From Muribaculaceae bacterium (lineage in GTDB: Bacteria > Bacteroidota > Bacteroidia > Bacteroidales > Muribaculaceae): a stretch of DNA of 6,833 bases. The DNA lies in assembly GCA_029057255.1 (NCBI GenBank), contig JAICZO010000396.1:1-6833 (forward strand), written 5' to 3'. The position numbers were made by a program, and so were the translations under genes. Under the pieces are notes generated by a model. That model was not told the origin of the DNA. It made no database searches and saw only the letters and a list, made by a program, of their open reading frames with translations. This document shows positions 1 to 6,467 of the stretch, one piece after another (position 1 is the stretch's first letter; each line of letters begins with the position of its first letter).

Positions 1-1
1 C

Positions 2-331
2 AACGCCAACTATCTGCACTACATGGAGCACACGCGCCATGAGTTCTGCGAGGCCGCGGGGCTGTCGTTCCGCCGCATGCACGAGCTGGGTCTTGACCCG
101 GTGGTGAGCCGTATCGAAGTGCGCTACATCAAGTCGCTCGGGCTGGGCGACAGCATGGTCAGCAAGCTCGGCCTCAAGCGCCGGGGCCCGGTGTTTGTTT
201 TCACGCAGGATATATTCACGCCTGAGGGCGAACCTGTCGTGAAGGCGACCGTGGAGATTGTATCGTTTGAAAACGGCCGCATCTCTCGCGGCAACATGCT
301 GGCCGAAGCTTTCAAGGAGTATCTGCAATGA
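2..331 (+). CDS. Acyl-CoA thioesterase, YbgC/4HBT hotdog family (5' truncated by window edge)
   Basis: The reading frame is open from the first bases to TGA at 329-331, giving 109 visible residues. Hotdog thioesterases of this kind are usually about 130-140 residues, so roughly 25-30 N-terminal residues lie outside the window, probably including the catalytic Asp. The visible start, NANYLHYMEHTRHEF, is the typical motif at the start of the central hotdog helix (compare HANYLKFMERARTE-like segments in YbgC). The rest alternates strands as expected and ends in EAFKEYLQ. These enzymes hydrolyse acyl-CoA or acyl-ACP thioesters in the cytoplasm; the substrate cannot be told here. An internal ATG at 23 is not the real start because the conserved motif extends upstream of it. 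The stop overlaps the dprA start (ATGA), which implies cotranscription and translational coupling. Confidence 0.85.
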   Translation, partial: NANYLHYMEHTRHEFCEAAGLSFRRMHELGLDPVVSRIEVRYIKSLGLGDSMVSKLGLKRRGPVFVFTQDIFTPEGEPVVKATVEIVSFENGRISRGNMLAEAFKEYLQ

Positions 332-1452
332 ATGCCGACGCAAGGGCTCTGACGCACCGCATCGCTCTGGCCCATTACCGCAACATAAATGCGGCATCGG
401 CGCAGCGTTTTGCCGACAAGGGTATCTCTCCGGAGGACTTTTTCTGCAAACCGGCGTCGACGCTCGCGAGCTGCACCGGCATAAAATCGGCTTTCTTCGA
501 CGACTCAAGGCGTGCCGAGGCGGTCGCCGCAGCCGAGGCCGAGACGGAGTTCATAACATCCAGCCGCATAAGCGCAACATACTATACCGACGAGGCTTAC
601 CCCGCAAGGCTGGCCGAGTGCGACGATGCTCCGGCGATGCTGTATGCCGTCGGCGACATGGCATGCACGGCCGCTCGACACTCCATAGCCGTGGTCGGCA
701 CACGGCACTGCACGGCATACGGCGCCGACTTCACCCGCCGCCTCGTCGCCGACCTGGCAGCGGCGCTTGACAGTCTGCTTGTGGTCAGCGGTCTGGCATA
801 CGGCGTCGACATCTGCGCACACCGCGCCGCCCTTGAGGCCGGAGTCCCGACGGTGGCAGTCCTTGCACACGGGCTCAACACTATCTACCCGGCCGAACAC
901 CGTCAGGACGCTCGCCGCATAGCTGCCGAGAGGGGCGCCGTCATGACCGAATACCGCTCGTGCGACCGCATACACCGGGGCAACTTCCTCGCCCGCAACC
1001 GCATCGTGGCAGGCCTGGCCGACATCACTGTCGTTGTAGAGAGCGACATCCGCGGAGGCGCTATGGCCACGGCCCGCATCGCTTCGGCTTACAACCGCGA
1101 GGTAGGGGCACTGCCCGGACGCATCAACGACACTTACAGCCGGGGCTGCAACCATCTGATAGCGTCGCGAACAGCCTCGCTCGTCCGCGACGCCGCCGAC
1201 ATCATCGACATCATGGGCTGGACGGCAAAGCCGGCTGAAGGGCAGCAGAAAGAGATTGCCTTCGAGATGCCGGAGCTGTACGGCAGGGTGCTCGCGAGGC
1301 TCGCCGAAAAACCGTCGTCAACGGTCAACGACCTTTGCGTCGCCCTCGGTCTGCCCTACGCTACTCTCAGCTCGACCCTCTTCGAAATGGAGATGGACGA
1401 TCTCATAATAGCCTTGCCCGGCGGACGCTTCTCGCTGCCTGCCGTGAGATAA
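328..1452 (+). CDS. dprA: DNA-processing protein DprA (DNA-protecting protein, Smf)
   Basis: This 374-residue protein has the usual length for Bacteroidota DprA. Family knowledge: DprA binds incoming single-stranded DNA in the cytoplasm and loads RecA during natural transformation; it is also widespread in species not known to be competent. Residues about 1-75 form the N-terminal helical HhH/SAM-like region. Residues about 119-290 form the Rossmann-like core, with VVGTRHCTAYG (122-132), VVSGLAYGVDICAHRAAL (152-169), VLAHGLNTIYP (178-188), GNFLARNRIVAGLAD (218-232), the GGAMATA segment (243-249), LPGRIND and GCNHLIAS (273-280). Residues about 312-370 look like the C-terminal winged helix. Two positions differ from the commonest form: GTR for GSR, and Gly for Ser before Gly-Ala in the 243-249 segment. 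To my knowledge the second is normal in Bacteroidota. The ATG at 328 overlaps the thioesterase stop by 4 bp, which supports this start. Confidence 0.96.
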   Translation: MNADARALTHRIALAHYRNINAASAQRFADKGISPEDFFCKPASTLASCTGIKSAFFDDSRRAEAVAAAEAETEFITSSRISATYYTDEAYPARLAECDDAPAMLYAVGDMACTAARHSIAVVGTRHCTAYGADFTRRLVADLAAALDSLLVVSGLAYGVDICAHRAALEAGVPTVAVLAHGLNTIYPAEHRQDARRIAAERGAVMTEYRSCDRIHRGNFLARNRIVAGLADITVVVESDIRGGAMATARIASAYNREVGALPGRINDTYSRGCNHLIASRTASLVRDAADIIDIMGWTAKPAEGQQKEIAFEMPELYGRVLARLAEKPSSTVNDLCVALGLPYATLSSTLFEMEMDDLIIALPGGRFSLPAVR

Positions 1453-1518
1453 ACAATCTTTTTACAACACTATTACGTTAAGCATATAGAATACTCATCC
1501 TCCAACTTATTTATAGCC

Positions 1519-2394
1519 ATGACAAATAAAGTAATCCCCGCTTCAGAGCTTATCATCAATCCCGACGGCTCTATATTCCACATCCACCTCCGCCCCGAAC
1601 AGCTCACCGACCGCATCATCCTCGTGGGCGATCCCGCCCGTGTCGACATGGTGGCGTCGTTCTTCGACACCCGCACCTTCGAGGTATCGTCGCGCGAGTT
1701 CCACACCATTGGCGGCACATACAAGGGCAAGCCCATCATGTGCATCAGCCACGGCATCGGCCCCGACAACATCGACATTGTCATCACCGAGCTTGACGCA
1801 CTGGCAAATGTTGACTTCGAGACGCGCGAGGTGCGCTCTGAGCTGCGCCGCCTCACGATGGTGCGCATCGGCACGTCGGGCGCGCTGCAGCCCGAGCTCA
1901 GCCTCGGCACTCCGGTCATCGCCGAGAAGTCGATAGGCTTCGACGGCGTCCTCAACTACTACGCCGGACGCGACTCGGTGGCCGACCTCGACTTCGAGAA
2001 AGCTCTCTGCGAGCACACGGGCTGGAACCCGCTGTGGGCCAAGCCTTATGTCGTGGACGCCGACCCCGAGCTGGTCGAGCGCATCGGACGCGACGACATG
2101 GTGCGCGGCAACACCATCTCGGCTGTCGGATTCTACGGCCCCCAGGGCCGCGAAGTGCGTCTCGCTCTCGCCAACCCCGACCTTAACCGCCGCATCGAGT
2201 CCTTCGAGTACAAAGGCCGACGCGTGACCAACTACGAGATGGAGAGCGCACCTCTGGCCGGCATGGGCAAGCTCATGGGACACCGCTGCATGACTGTATG
2301 CTCTATCATCGCAAACCGGTTCAACACCGAGGCCAACCCCAACTATAAGGACGGCATCCGCTCGCTGGTACAGACGGTGCTCGACCGCATCTGA
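1519..2394 (+). CDS. udp: Uridine phosphorylase (nucleoside phosphorylase PNP_UDP_1 family)
   Basis: Uridine phosphorylase converts uridine and phosphate to uracil and ribose-1-phosphate for pyrimidine salvage in the cytoplasm. The 291-residue product has the family motifs in order: GDPARV (37-42, phosphate site), SHGIGPDN (78-84), RIGTSGALQP (116-125, matching the Arg and Thr phosphate and ribose contacts of E. coli Udp), FYGPQGR (205-211) and NYEMESAPL (238-246, the ribose-binding EME). Q209 and R211 fall where E. coli Udp has Q166 and R168, the uracil contacts, which favours uridine over purine nucleosides. It is longer than E. coli Udp (253 residues) because of an N-terminal extension of about 14 residues and extra sequence around 160-195. 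The ATG at 1519 follows an AT-rich leader (cttatttatagcc) without a Shine-Dalgarno sequence. A 66-bp gap separates it from dprA, with no terminator visible, so readthrough is possible. Confidence 0.9.
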   Translation: MTNKVIPASELIINPDGSIFHIHLRPEQLTDRIILVGDPARVDMVASFFDTRTFEVSSREFHTIGGTYKGKPIMCISHGIGPDNIDIVITELDALANVDFETREVRSELRRLTMVRIGTSGALQPELSLGTPVIAEKSIGFDGVLNYYAGRDSVADLDFEKALCEHTGWNPLWAKPYVVDADPELVERIGRDDMVRGNTISAVGFYGPQGREVRLALANPDLNRRIESFEYKGRRVTNYEMESAPLAGMGKLMGHRCMTVCSIIANRFNTEANPNYKDGIRSLVQTVLDRI

Positions 2395-2417
2395 TTAAAT
2401 AATCCATACGCATCCAA

Positions 2418-2455
2418 GACGAAAGTGGCGACCCGCAAAGGTCGCCACTTTCGTC
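2418..2455. terminator. Perfect 16-bp hairpin between convergent genes, probable bidirectional terminator
   Basis: Bases 2418-2433 and 2440-2455 are exact reverse complements, with a 6-base loop (cgcaaa). The stem begins 24 bp after the udp stop and ends 10 bp before the stop of the minus-strand channel gene, so it serves the 3' ends of both. Neither side has a long T-tract, so classical intrinsic termination is inferred from stem strength and position, not from a full signature. It could also act as a 3' stability element. Confidence 0.75.
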
Positions 2456-2464
2456 GTTGATAAG

Positions 2465-3919
2465 TTACTTCTGCTGGACAGGGGGCTTGCTGTCGGGCGC
2501 CTGCCCCGGCTTGAAGAAGGGATAGGGGATGCCGAAGACGGCGTCGAGGTTCTTGCCCGGGCTGAGGTAGCCGTCGACGACGGTGTCGCGGCCGGAAGGA
2601 TTCTCGAAGGTATACAGCCCGAAGAAGCGAAGCATAGCCGCAAGATGCTCGAAGACCTTGTCCTGAATGGCCTCGTAGGCAAACCACCCCGAGGTCGCCG
2701 TGAAGCAGTAGACCTGGAACGGGATGCCGGAGGAGGTCTGCGCGAGGGTCGACACGAAGCAGTCGCTGTCGTGCGATATGTCGGGATTGGCGTCAAGCCA
2801 CATCTTCATATATGCTCTGAACATGCCCAGATTGGTGTCGATGGTACCGTCGACAAGCCCCTCGGGATTGTTGACGTCTGCATCCTTTCCGGCGGCACGC
2901 TGCTCGAGTTTCTTGCTTATGTAGGCATCCATCATAGGCACCTTGCGCACCTGCTCTATCAGCTCGTCGGTGGCGGGCAGCACGCTGTCGGCGTCAATCA
3001 TATAGCTTCGGCAGATGCGGCGGGTATTGCTCATCTGCATCGAGCGGTAGTTTGTGAAGCCGGTGCTGATAAGGCTGTAGGGCGGCAGCGTGGTGGTGGT
3101 CTTGTCCCAGTTCTGCACCTTCACGGCCGTGAGCGACACTTCCTCGACAGTACCGTTGGCATTGGTACCCGACACCATAATCCAGTCGCCCACGTGGAGG
3201 CTGTCGTTCTCGGCGAGCTGCACTCCGGCCACAAGGCCGAGGATACTGTCCTTGAAGACCAGCATCAGCACGGCGGCGAAAGCGCCGAGGCCTGCCAGAA
3301 GTGTGGCGGGCGACTTGTCGACTATTATCGCGATGACGATTATGCCCGATACAATCCACACTATGCCTTTGGCAAGCTGCGCCAGACCGTTGAGAGGGAG
3401 CTTGCGCTTGTTGGCGCTGGCGTCGACATGCCGCCATATGCCCATGATGAGCGCGGTGATGGCCACGGCGGTGACATAGACAACATAGATGAGGGTAATC
3501 TTGGTGAGTATGCCGGAGAGGCTGTTGTGGTTCGACAGCGTGAACTGTATCAGGATAAGGAACACAAGTGCCGGAATCATGCGGCACAGCTTGTGGAAGA
3601 AGCGCGCTTCGGCAAGCGATTTATACAGGTCAGAGCTCCAGCGTCGCGCTATCGACTGAACGATGCGCAGGATAATCCACCTGGCTATATAGCCTGCGAT
3701 GAGCGACAGCCCGAAGACTACGGCGGCATAGAGGAAGGTGACAAGCGTCGTGTTGTGGTCAAGCCCGAAGACACCTAAAATCCAGTCCACAATGTTCATG
3801 ATGAACTGTGCCACGTCGTAGGACAGCCCCTCGCGGTCGCCTATAAAGTGTGTCACATCTATGGTCCGGGAGCCCGTAGCAACGGCATGCGGTGAAGTGT
3901 TGGTCAGTGATTCAAACAT
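2465..3919 (-). CDS. ybdG: Mechanosensitive ion channel, MscS superfamily, YbdG/MscM type
   Basis: This 484-residue inner-membrane channel opens when membrane tension rises and releases solutes on hypo-osmotic shock. Hydrophobic segments lie at about 56-78, 113-128, 139-162, 183-201 and 205-222, fitting the five-helix YbdG layout. The pore helix and the segment after it contain LLAGLGAFAAVLMLVFKDS (207-225) and ILGLVAGVQLAENDSLHVGDW (226-246), close to the E. coli YbdG pattern VFKDPILGLVAGIQL. The downstream beta domain has GTVEEVSLTAVKVQNWD (256-272). The YbdG-type C-terminal region includes GMFRAYMKMWLDANPDI, GIPFQVYCFTATSGWFAYE (398-416) and PSGRD. The tail (about 470-484) is Pro/Gln/Lys rich. 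I chose the ATG at 3917-3919 (MFESLTNTS). The open frame extends to a GTG at 4021, but that 34-residue addition resembles no family sequence and begins at the edge of the upstream terminator. It is a separate transcription unit: a terminator lies upstream and the shared hairpin downstream. Confidence 0.93.
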   Translation of the reverse strand: MFESLTNTSPHAVATGSRTIDVTHFIGDREGLSYDVAQFIMNIVDWILGVFGLDHNTTLVTFLYAAVVFGLSLIAGYIARWIILRIVQSIARRWSSDLYKSLAEARFFHKLCRMIPALVFLILIQFTLSNHNSLSGILTKITLIYVVYVTAVAITALIMGIWRHVDASANKRKLPLNGLAQLAKGIVWIVSGIIVIAIIVDKSPATLLAGLGAFAAVLMLVFKDSILGLVAGVQLAENDSLHVGDWIMVSGTNANGTVEEVSLTAVKVQNWDKTTTTLPPYSLISTGFTNYRSMQMSNTRRICRSYMIDADSVLPATDELIEQVRKVPMMDAYISKKLEQRAAGKDADVNNPEGLVDGTIDTNLGMFRAYMKMWLDANPDISHDSDCFVSTLAQTSSGIPFQVYCFTATSGWFAYEAIQDKVFEHLAAMLRFFGLYTFENPSGRDTVVDGYLSPGKNLDAVFGIPYPFFKPGQAPDSKPPVQQK

Positions 3920-3951
3920 GATGAATTTGAATTTTGGTTGAACGTTTTGCG

Positions 3952-3969
3952 ATGGCTGACGGCAGCCAT
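3952..3969 (-). other. Small inverted repeat in the ybdG leader
   Basis: ATGGCTG (3952-3958) and CAGCCAT (3963-3969) are perfect 7-bp complements around a 4-base loop, 32 bp upstream of the chosen ybdG start. It lies in the 98-bp stretch between the upstream terminator and the gene. It could fold in the ybdG 5' leader or be an operator-like dyad. Its role is unknown and it may be chance. I see no convincing TAnnTTTG promoter box in this stretch, although a promoter for ybdG must be near here if the upstream terminator works. Confidence 0.35.
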
Positions 3970-4021
3970 GCCACATACTATTGAGACAAGCGAGAGCGGG
4001 TGTTTGTTCGCGTTCGGACAC

Positions 4022-4064
4022 AAAAAAAGCGGAGACGACGCTACGTTGCCGTGCCGTCTCCGCT
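4022..4064 (-). terminator. Rho-independent terminator after the LEA-like gene
   Basis: On the minus strand, AGCGGAGACG pairs perfectly with CGTCTCCGCT (10 bp, + coordinates 4028-4037 and 4055-4064) across a 17-base loop. It is followed at once by seven T residues (+ strand A-run 4022-4028). It starts about 20 bp after the stop at 4085. This is the clearest intrinsic terminator in the window and separates the LEA-like gene from ybdG. Confidence 0.88.
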
Positions 4065-4084
4065 CTTATCTTATCGGATACTTG

Positions 4085-4477
4085 TCACTTGTCCATCTTG
4101 TCGGCAAGTCCGTGGATCTTGTCGGCGAGATTCTCGAGAAGGTCACCGCCCTTGTCTACGATGTTCGAGGCTATGCCACGTGCCTTGTCGGCAAGGTCGC
4201 CGGCCTTTTCCTTTGCCTGGTTCAGAGCCGAGTCAGGATCTTCCTGCTGCTGCGCAATCTTCTCTTTCATAGTGCCGACGGCATCGCTGATTTTAGCCTG
4301 GGCGGCAGCTGCCGCGCCCGATGCTTTCTCCTTGAGTTTGTCGACGGCGTCGCCTGCATCGTCCTTGACTGCGGCAGCCTGTTCTTTGACTGCTACCTGT
4401 GCGGCTTCGGCCGATACCTTAGCCGCGGCCTTGGATACTTTCGCGGCAGTCTGTGCCGCTTTCTGATTTGTGTTCAT
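4085..4477 (-). CDS. Small Ala/Lys-rich LEA-like (11-mer repeat) helical protein, function unknown
   Basis: The 130-residue product has about 33 Ala and 19 Lys, one Pro, and no Cys, Trp, Tyr or Phe. Acidic residues (14 Asp, 7 Glu) balance the basic ones, so net charge is near zero. It has no signal peptide or membrane segment. Three related 11-residue units share a KEK core: AVDKLKEKASG (44-54), AVGTMKEKIAQ (66-76, exactly 22 residues later) and ALNQAKEKAGD (84-94); Ala/Asp/Lys periodicity continues to the C-terminus. This resembles group 3 late-embryogenesis-abundant proteins and apolipoprotein-like amphipathic helices. Neutral charge argues against a histone H1-like DNA-binding protein. A protective role in desiccation or osmotic stress is inference only. 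The start is an ATG with an A/T-rich leader (aaaactattcaatt). It lies 45 bp behind the lipoprotein gene with no terminator visible between them, so cotranscription is likely, and a strong terminator follows it. Confidence 0.8.
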   Translation of the reverse strand: MNTNQKAAQTAAKVSKAAAKVSAEAAQVAVKEQAAAVKDDAGDAVDKLKEKASGAAAAAQAKISDAVGTMKEKIAQQQEDPDSALNQAKEKAGDLADKARGIASNIVDKGGDLLENLADKIHGLADKMDK

Positions 4478-4522
4478 AATTGAATAGTTTTGGTTATGAG
4501 AGTTATAGTAGTATGCTTGGTC

Positions 4523-5353
4523 CTATTGATTCAGCAACAGCCGGTTGCCGTCCTTGGTCAGGTAGGTGACCAGCATATAAGGCTCGATGGGAATCTGTAT
4601 CTCGCCCTGCGCGTACGATGCCACTTCGTAGGGCTGGTAAGCGAATACTATCTCACCCGAGGCGGCGAGGTAGAAGTTGTCGTCGGCCGGGAGGGAGTTG
4701 ATGTCGGTCAGTCCGATGACAGGCTCCATCTGCCGTGCGGTGTCACGCAGCTTCGCGGGGAGTGCCGCGAGTCCTTCGGGCGTAAACAGGTCGGCAAGCT
4801 CGATCTGCTTTCCGGTCTCGAGGTCATAGTTGAGATAGCGGGTGCCGTACATGCCGTGAGCCGCGTGGGGGAGGTATGTCGACGTCGTCACCGCATACGA
4901 CAGTATCCTCGGTGTAAGGGTCTCGACACAGCCCTCGACTGCGAAGAAGCCGTCATAGCGGCTTACGAAATTGGCCGTGCGCGCCACAACGCTGTCAGGG
5001 AGAACTGTGTCGGTGACTTCGTAGCCGATCTCGCCTGCTATGCGCTGCATTGCATCGGTCATGATGGCGGAGTGGTCGGGGCCGGACGCACCGAAAGCAG
5101 CGCTGAGAATAGAATCCTGTATCGCGCCGACAGCCTTGCCGTAGACAACGGTAGGCATCAGTATGTCTGCCTCGCAGCCGAAGGTCAGGTCGCGCTCGGT
5201 CTCGAAGTCGGCGGCAGAGCCGGCCAGACGATAGGAGCGTGTCATCTCGACGCGATTGAACGCTATCGAGTTGGAGGCATACTTGTCGGCCTTGTTGCAG
5301 GCGGTGAAAGCGGCGACGGCCGCTGCTATTGCTATTATATAGGAATATTTCAT
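4523..5353 (-). CDS. DUF3298-type (RsiV/PdaC C-terminal-like) surface lipoprotein
   Basis: This 276-residue protein begins with a lipoprotein signal peptide: KYSY, a hydrophobic run, and lipobox FTAC with Cys19. It should be exported and lipidated. The C-terminal half fits DUF3298: HAAHGMYGTRYLNYDLETGK (163-182) then QIELADLF (183-190), and EIVFAYQPYEVASYAQGEIQ (234-253) then IPIEPYML (254-261). The region about 30-150 would correspond to the DUF4163-like N-terminal part, with lower confidence. DUF3298 is also found in the Bacillus anti-sigma factor RsiV and in PdaC-like deacetylases. Here there is no cytoplasmic segment, sigma factor or deacetylase domain nearby, so neither function should be assigned. 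Cys60 and Cys142 could form a disulfide. I chose the ATG at 5353 because the signal peptide begins there; the open frame reaches a TTG at 5437, but those 28 residues overlap the candidate promoter. Confidence 0.85.
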   Translation of the reverse strand: MKYSYIIAIAAAVAAFTACNKADKYASNSIAFNRVEMTRSYRLAGSAADFETERDLTFGCEADILMPTVVYGKAVGAIQDSILSAAFGASGPDHSAIMTDAMQRIAGEIGYEVTDTVLPDSVVARTANFVSRYDGFFAVEGCVETLTPRILSYAVTTSTYLPHAAHGMYGTRYLNYDLETGKQIELADLFTPEGLAALPAKLRDTARQMEPVIGLTDINSLPADDNFYLAASGEIVFAYQPYEVASYAQGEIQIPIEPYMLVTYLTKDGNRLLLNQ

Positions 5354-5411
5354 CTTATATCTTATAATAAATGTGGTCTGTATCGGTTCGGTCGGTGCTG
5401 CGCCCGAACAT

Positions 5412-5453
5412 ACAAAATAAACACCCGGAGACGACAAAGGTTGCGTTCCCGGG
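5412..5453 (-). terminator. Probable terminator of the M23 peptidase gene
   Basis: On the minus strand, CCCGG and CCGGG (+ coordinates 5449-5453 and 5424-5428) pair, and the stem can continue inward past an A-C mismatch through a G-T pair and ACG/CGT. A T-rich tail (tgtttattttgt) follows. It lies 24 bp after the peptidase stop. A run of eight T residues (+ strand 5468-5475) lies between the stop and the hairpin, so it cannot be the tail of this stem. The stem is imperfect and the tail overlaps a candidate promoter box. Confidence 0.5.
5413..5438 (-). promoter_or_regulatory. Candidate Bacteroidota-type promoter for the lipoprotein/LEA-like pair
   Basis: On the minus strand, TTTG (+ 5435-5438) is followed after a 16-base spacer by TATTTTG (+ 5413-5419). 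This resembles the -33 TTTG and -7 TAnnTTTG boxes, but the -7 box is one base short and the spacer is shorter than the usual 19 or more. Transcription would start near 5405 and give a leader of about 50 bases. The same T-rich stretch can be read as the tail of the upstream terminator. Confidence 0.35.
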
Positions 5454-5476
5454 CATTATAATATTGTAAAAAAAAC

Positions 5477-6442
5477 TTATCTGAGTTTGAGTCGCTGCCC
5501 TACCTGAAGCTTAGAAGTGGTCTTGAGGCCGTTGAGTTTGCAGAGACGGGCCACGGTCGTGCCGTTGCGCGAGGCAATCTTGCTCAGCGAGTCACCCTTG
5601 CGCACGCGGTAGGTCGATGCACCGCGCGAGCCTGACGACGCCGTCTGGCGCACATAGGGCTTGACGGGATTGTCCTTCAGATACTGCTTGGCATACTCGC
5701 TGTTGGCTGACGGCGAGTAGTTACGGGCGTTCTGATAGGTATCCTTGTCGAAGGTATATGTGTCGGTGTGGGTAGTCTGGTTGGCGAAGTCGAAGATGGC
5801 GCTGGGGTTGATGGCATAGCCCATATAGCGGGTCTCGAAGTGGAGGTGAGGACCGGTCGAGCGGCCGGTGTTGCCGCCGAGGGCTATAGGGTCGCCGGCC
5901 TTGACATATGTGCCCGGCTCGACAAGGAATGCCGAGAGATGGCCGTAGACGGTCTCGAGGTCGTTGGTATGACGCACCACGACGTAGTTGCCGTAGCCAC
6001 GGCGCTCGAAGTTGGTGATGCGCACACGGCCGTCGAAAGCTGCGCGTATGGTATCGCCGATATTCACCTTGAGGTCGACGCCCTTGTGCATGCGACGGAA
6101 GCGGCGACGGTAGCCGTAAGGCGATGTGATATATCCGGGGTGAGGCATCGAGAACTTCGACACGTCAATAGTTGCGCTCTGAGGCACAGCCACGCCGGCG
6201 TAGCAGTTCACGAGCTTGCTGTCCCAACCCTCGGTATATATGTCGAACTCGGGCTCTTCTTCTTCGTTGAAGAGCTCTTCGAGATACTTGGTGGTGTTTT
6301 CGACTGATATGCCGGCATTGCCCTGATTGGCGAGCAATGCTCCGTGCTGGGATGCGTGACGGTCGGGAAGCTGGTAGTTTTGAGCGGTTACGCCGAAGCT
6401 TATAAAAATTGCCGCGGCGGCCGCTGTCAGGGAAATTTTCAT
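5477..6442 (-). CDS. Secreted M23 metallopeptidase (lysostaphin/NlpD-like) with C-terminal LysM
   Basis: This 321-residue envelope enzyme is predicted to cut peptidoglycan peptide crosslinks or to act in cell-wall remodelling. The N-terminus is a Sec signal peptide (MKISLT, hydrophobic stretch, probable cleavage after VTA at 18-20). Residues about 56-67 are strongly acidic (NEEEEPEFD). The M23 domain spans about 100-215, with TSPYGYRRRFRRMHKGVDLK (106-125) holding His119 and Asp123, YGHLS with His168, and GRSTGPHLHFE (193-203) with His199 and His201. All expected zinc and catalytic residues are therefore present and the enzyme should be active. A linker rich in Ser/Asn/Tyr leads to one LysM domain (about 277-320: YRVRKGDSLSKIA then LKVGQRLKLR-like ending), which should bind glycan. 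I chose the ATG at 6442 because the signal peptide starts there; the 50 extra upstream residues in the open frame overlap ndk. It starts 25 bp behind the ndk stop without a terminator, so cotranscription is likely. Confidence 0.94.
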   Translation of the reverse strand: MKISLTAAAAAIFISFGVTAQNYQLPDRHASQHGALLANQGNAGISVENTTKYLEELFNEEEEPEFDIYTEGWDSKLVNCYAGVAVPQSATIDVSKFSMPHPGYITSPYGYRRRFRRMHKGVDLKVNIGDTIRAAFDGRVRITNFERRGYGNYVVVRHTNDLETVYGHLSAFLVEPGTYVKAGDPIALGGNTGRSTGPHLHFETRYMGYAINPSAIFDFANQTTHTDTYTFDKDTYQNARNYSPSANSEYAKQYLKDNPVKPYVRQTASSGSRGASTYRVRKGDSLSKIASRNGTTVARLCKLNGLKTTSKLQVGQRLKLR

Positions 6443-6467
6443 TTGCAAGGGGTGGAGAGAATACTTT

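Noticed and set aside
1453..1518. TTTACA / TATAGAAT pair about 18 bases apart before udp
   Set aside because: It looks like an E. coli sigma-70 promoter, but the organism appears to be Bacteroidota, whose main sigma factor prefers different boxes. AT-rich gaps give such matches by chance. A real udp promoter here remains possible.
1543..2283. 246-codon minus-strand frame opposite udp, and a similar 216-codon one at 505-1155 opposite dprA
   Set aside because: Both are codon-bias shadows of well-identified genes, with no recognisable motifs or starts.
2645..3778. 377-codon open frame on the + strand opposite the ybdG gene
   Set aside because: It lies wholly antisense to a strongly supported channel gene, resembles no known protein, and is rich in His/Gly/Val/Arg, as expected from the complement of a high-GC coding sequence.
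3920..4021. N-terminal extension of the channel to a GTG at 4021
   Set aside because: The extra 34 residues are not hydrophobic or family-like, and the GTG sits at the edge of the upstream terminator T-tract. The ATG at 3919 fits better.
5386..5409. 6-bp inverted repeat GTTCGG/CCGAAC with a 12-base loop in the lipoprotein leader
   Set aside because: The stem is short and the loop long, so it is weak and likely chance. There is no riboswitch-like architecture around it.
4030..5435. Ten-base sequence CGGAGACGAC present in both minus-strand hairpins (4030-4039 and 5426-5435)
   Set aside because: Shared 10-mers are expected by chance in a window of this size, and the flanks do not align, so this is not evidence for a repeat family.
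4490..5461. 323-codon + strand open frame opposite the lipoprotein gene
   Set aside because: It mirrors the lipoprotein gene, whose lipobox and DUF3298 motifs are clear. The translation shows no domain and spans the intergenic signals.
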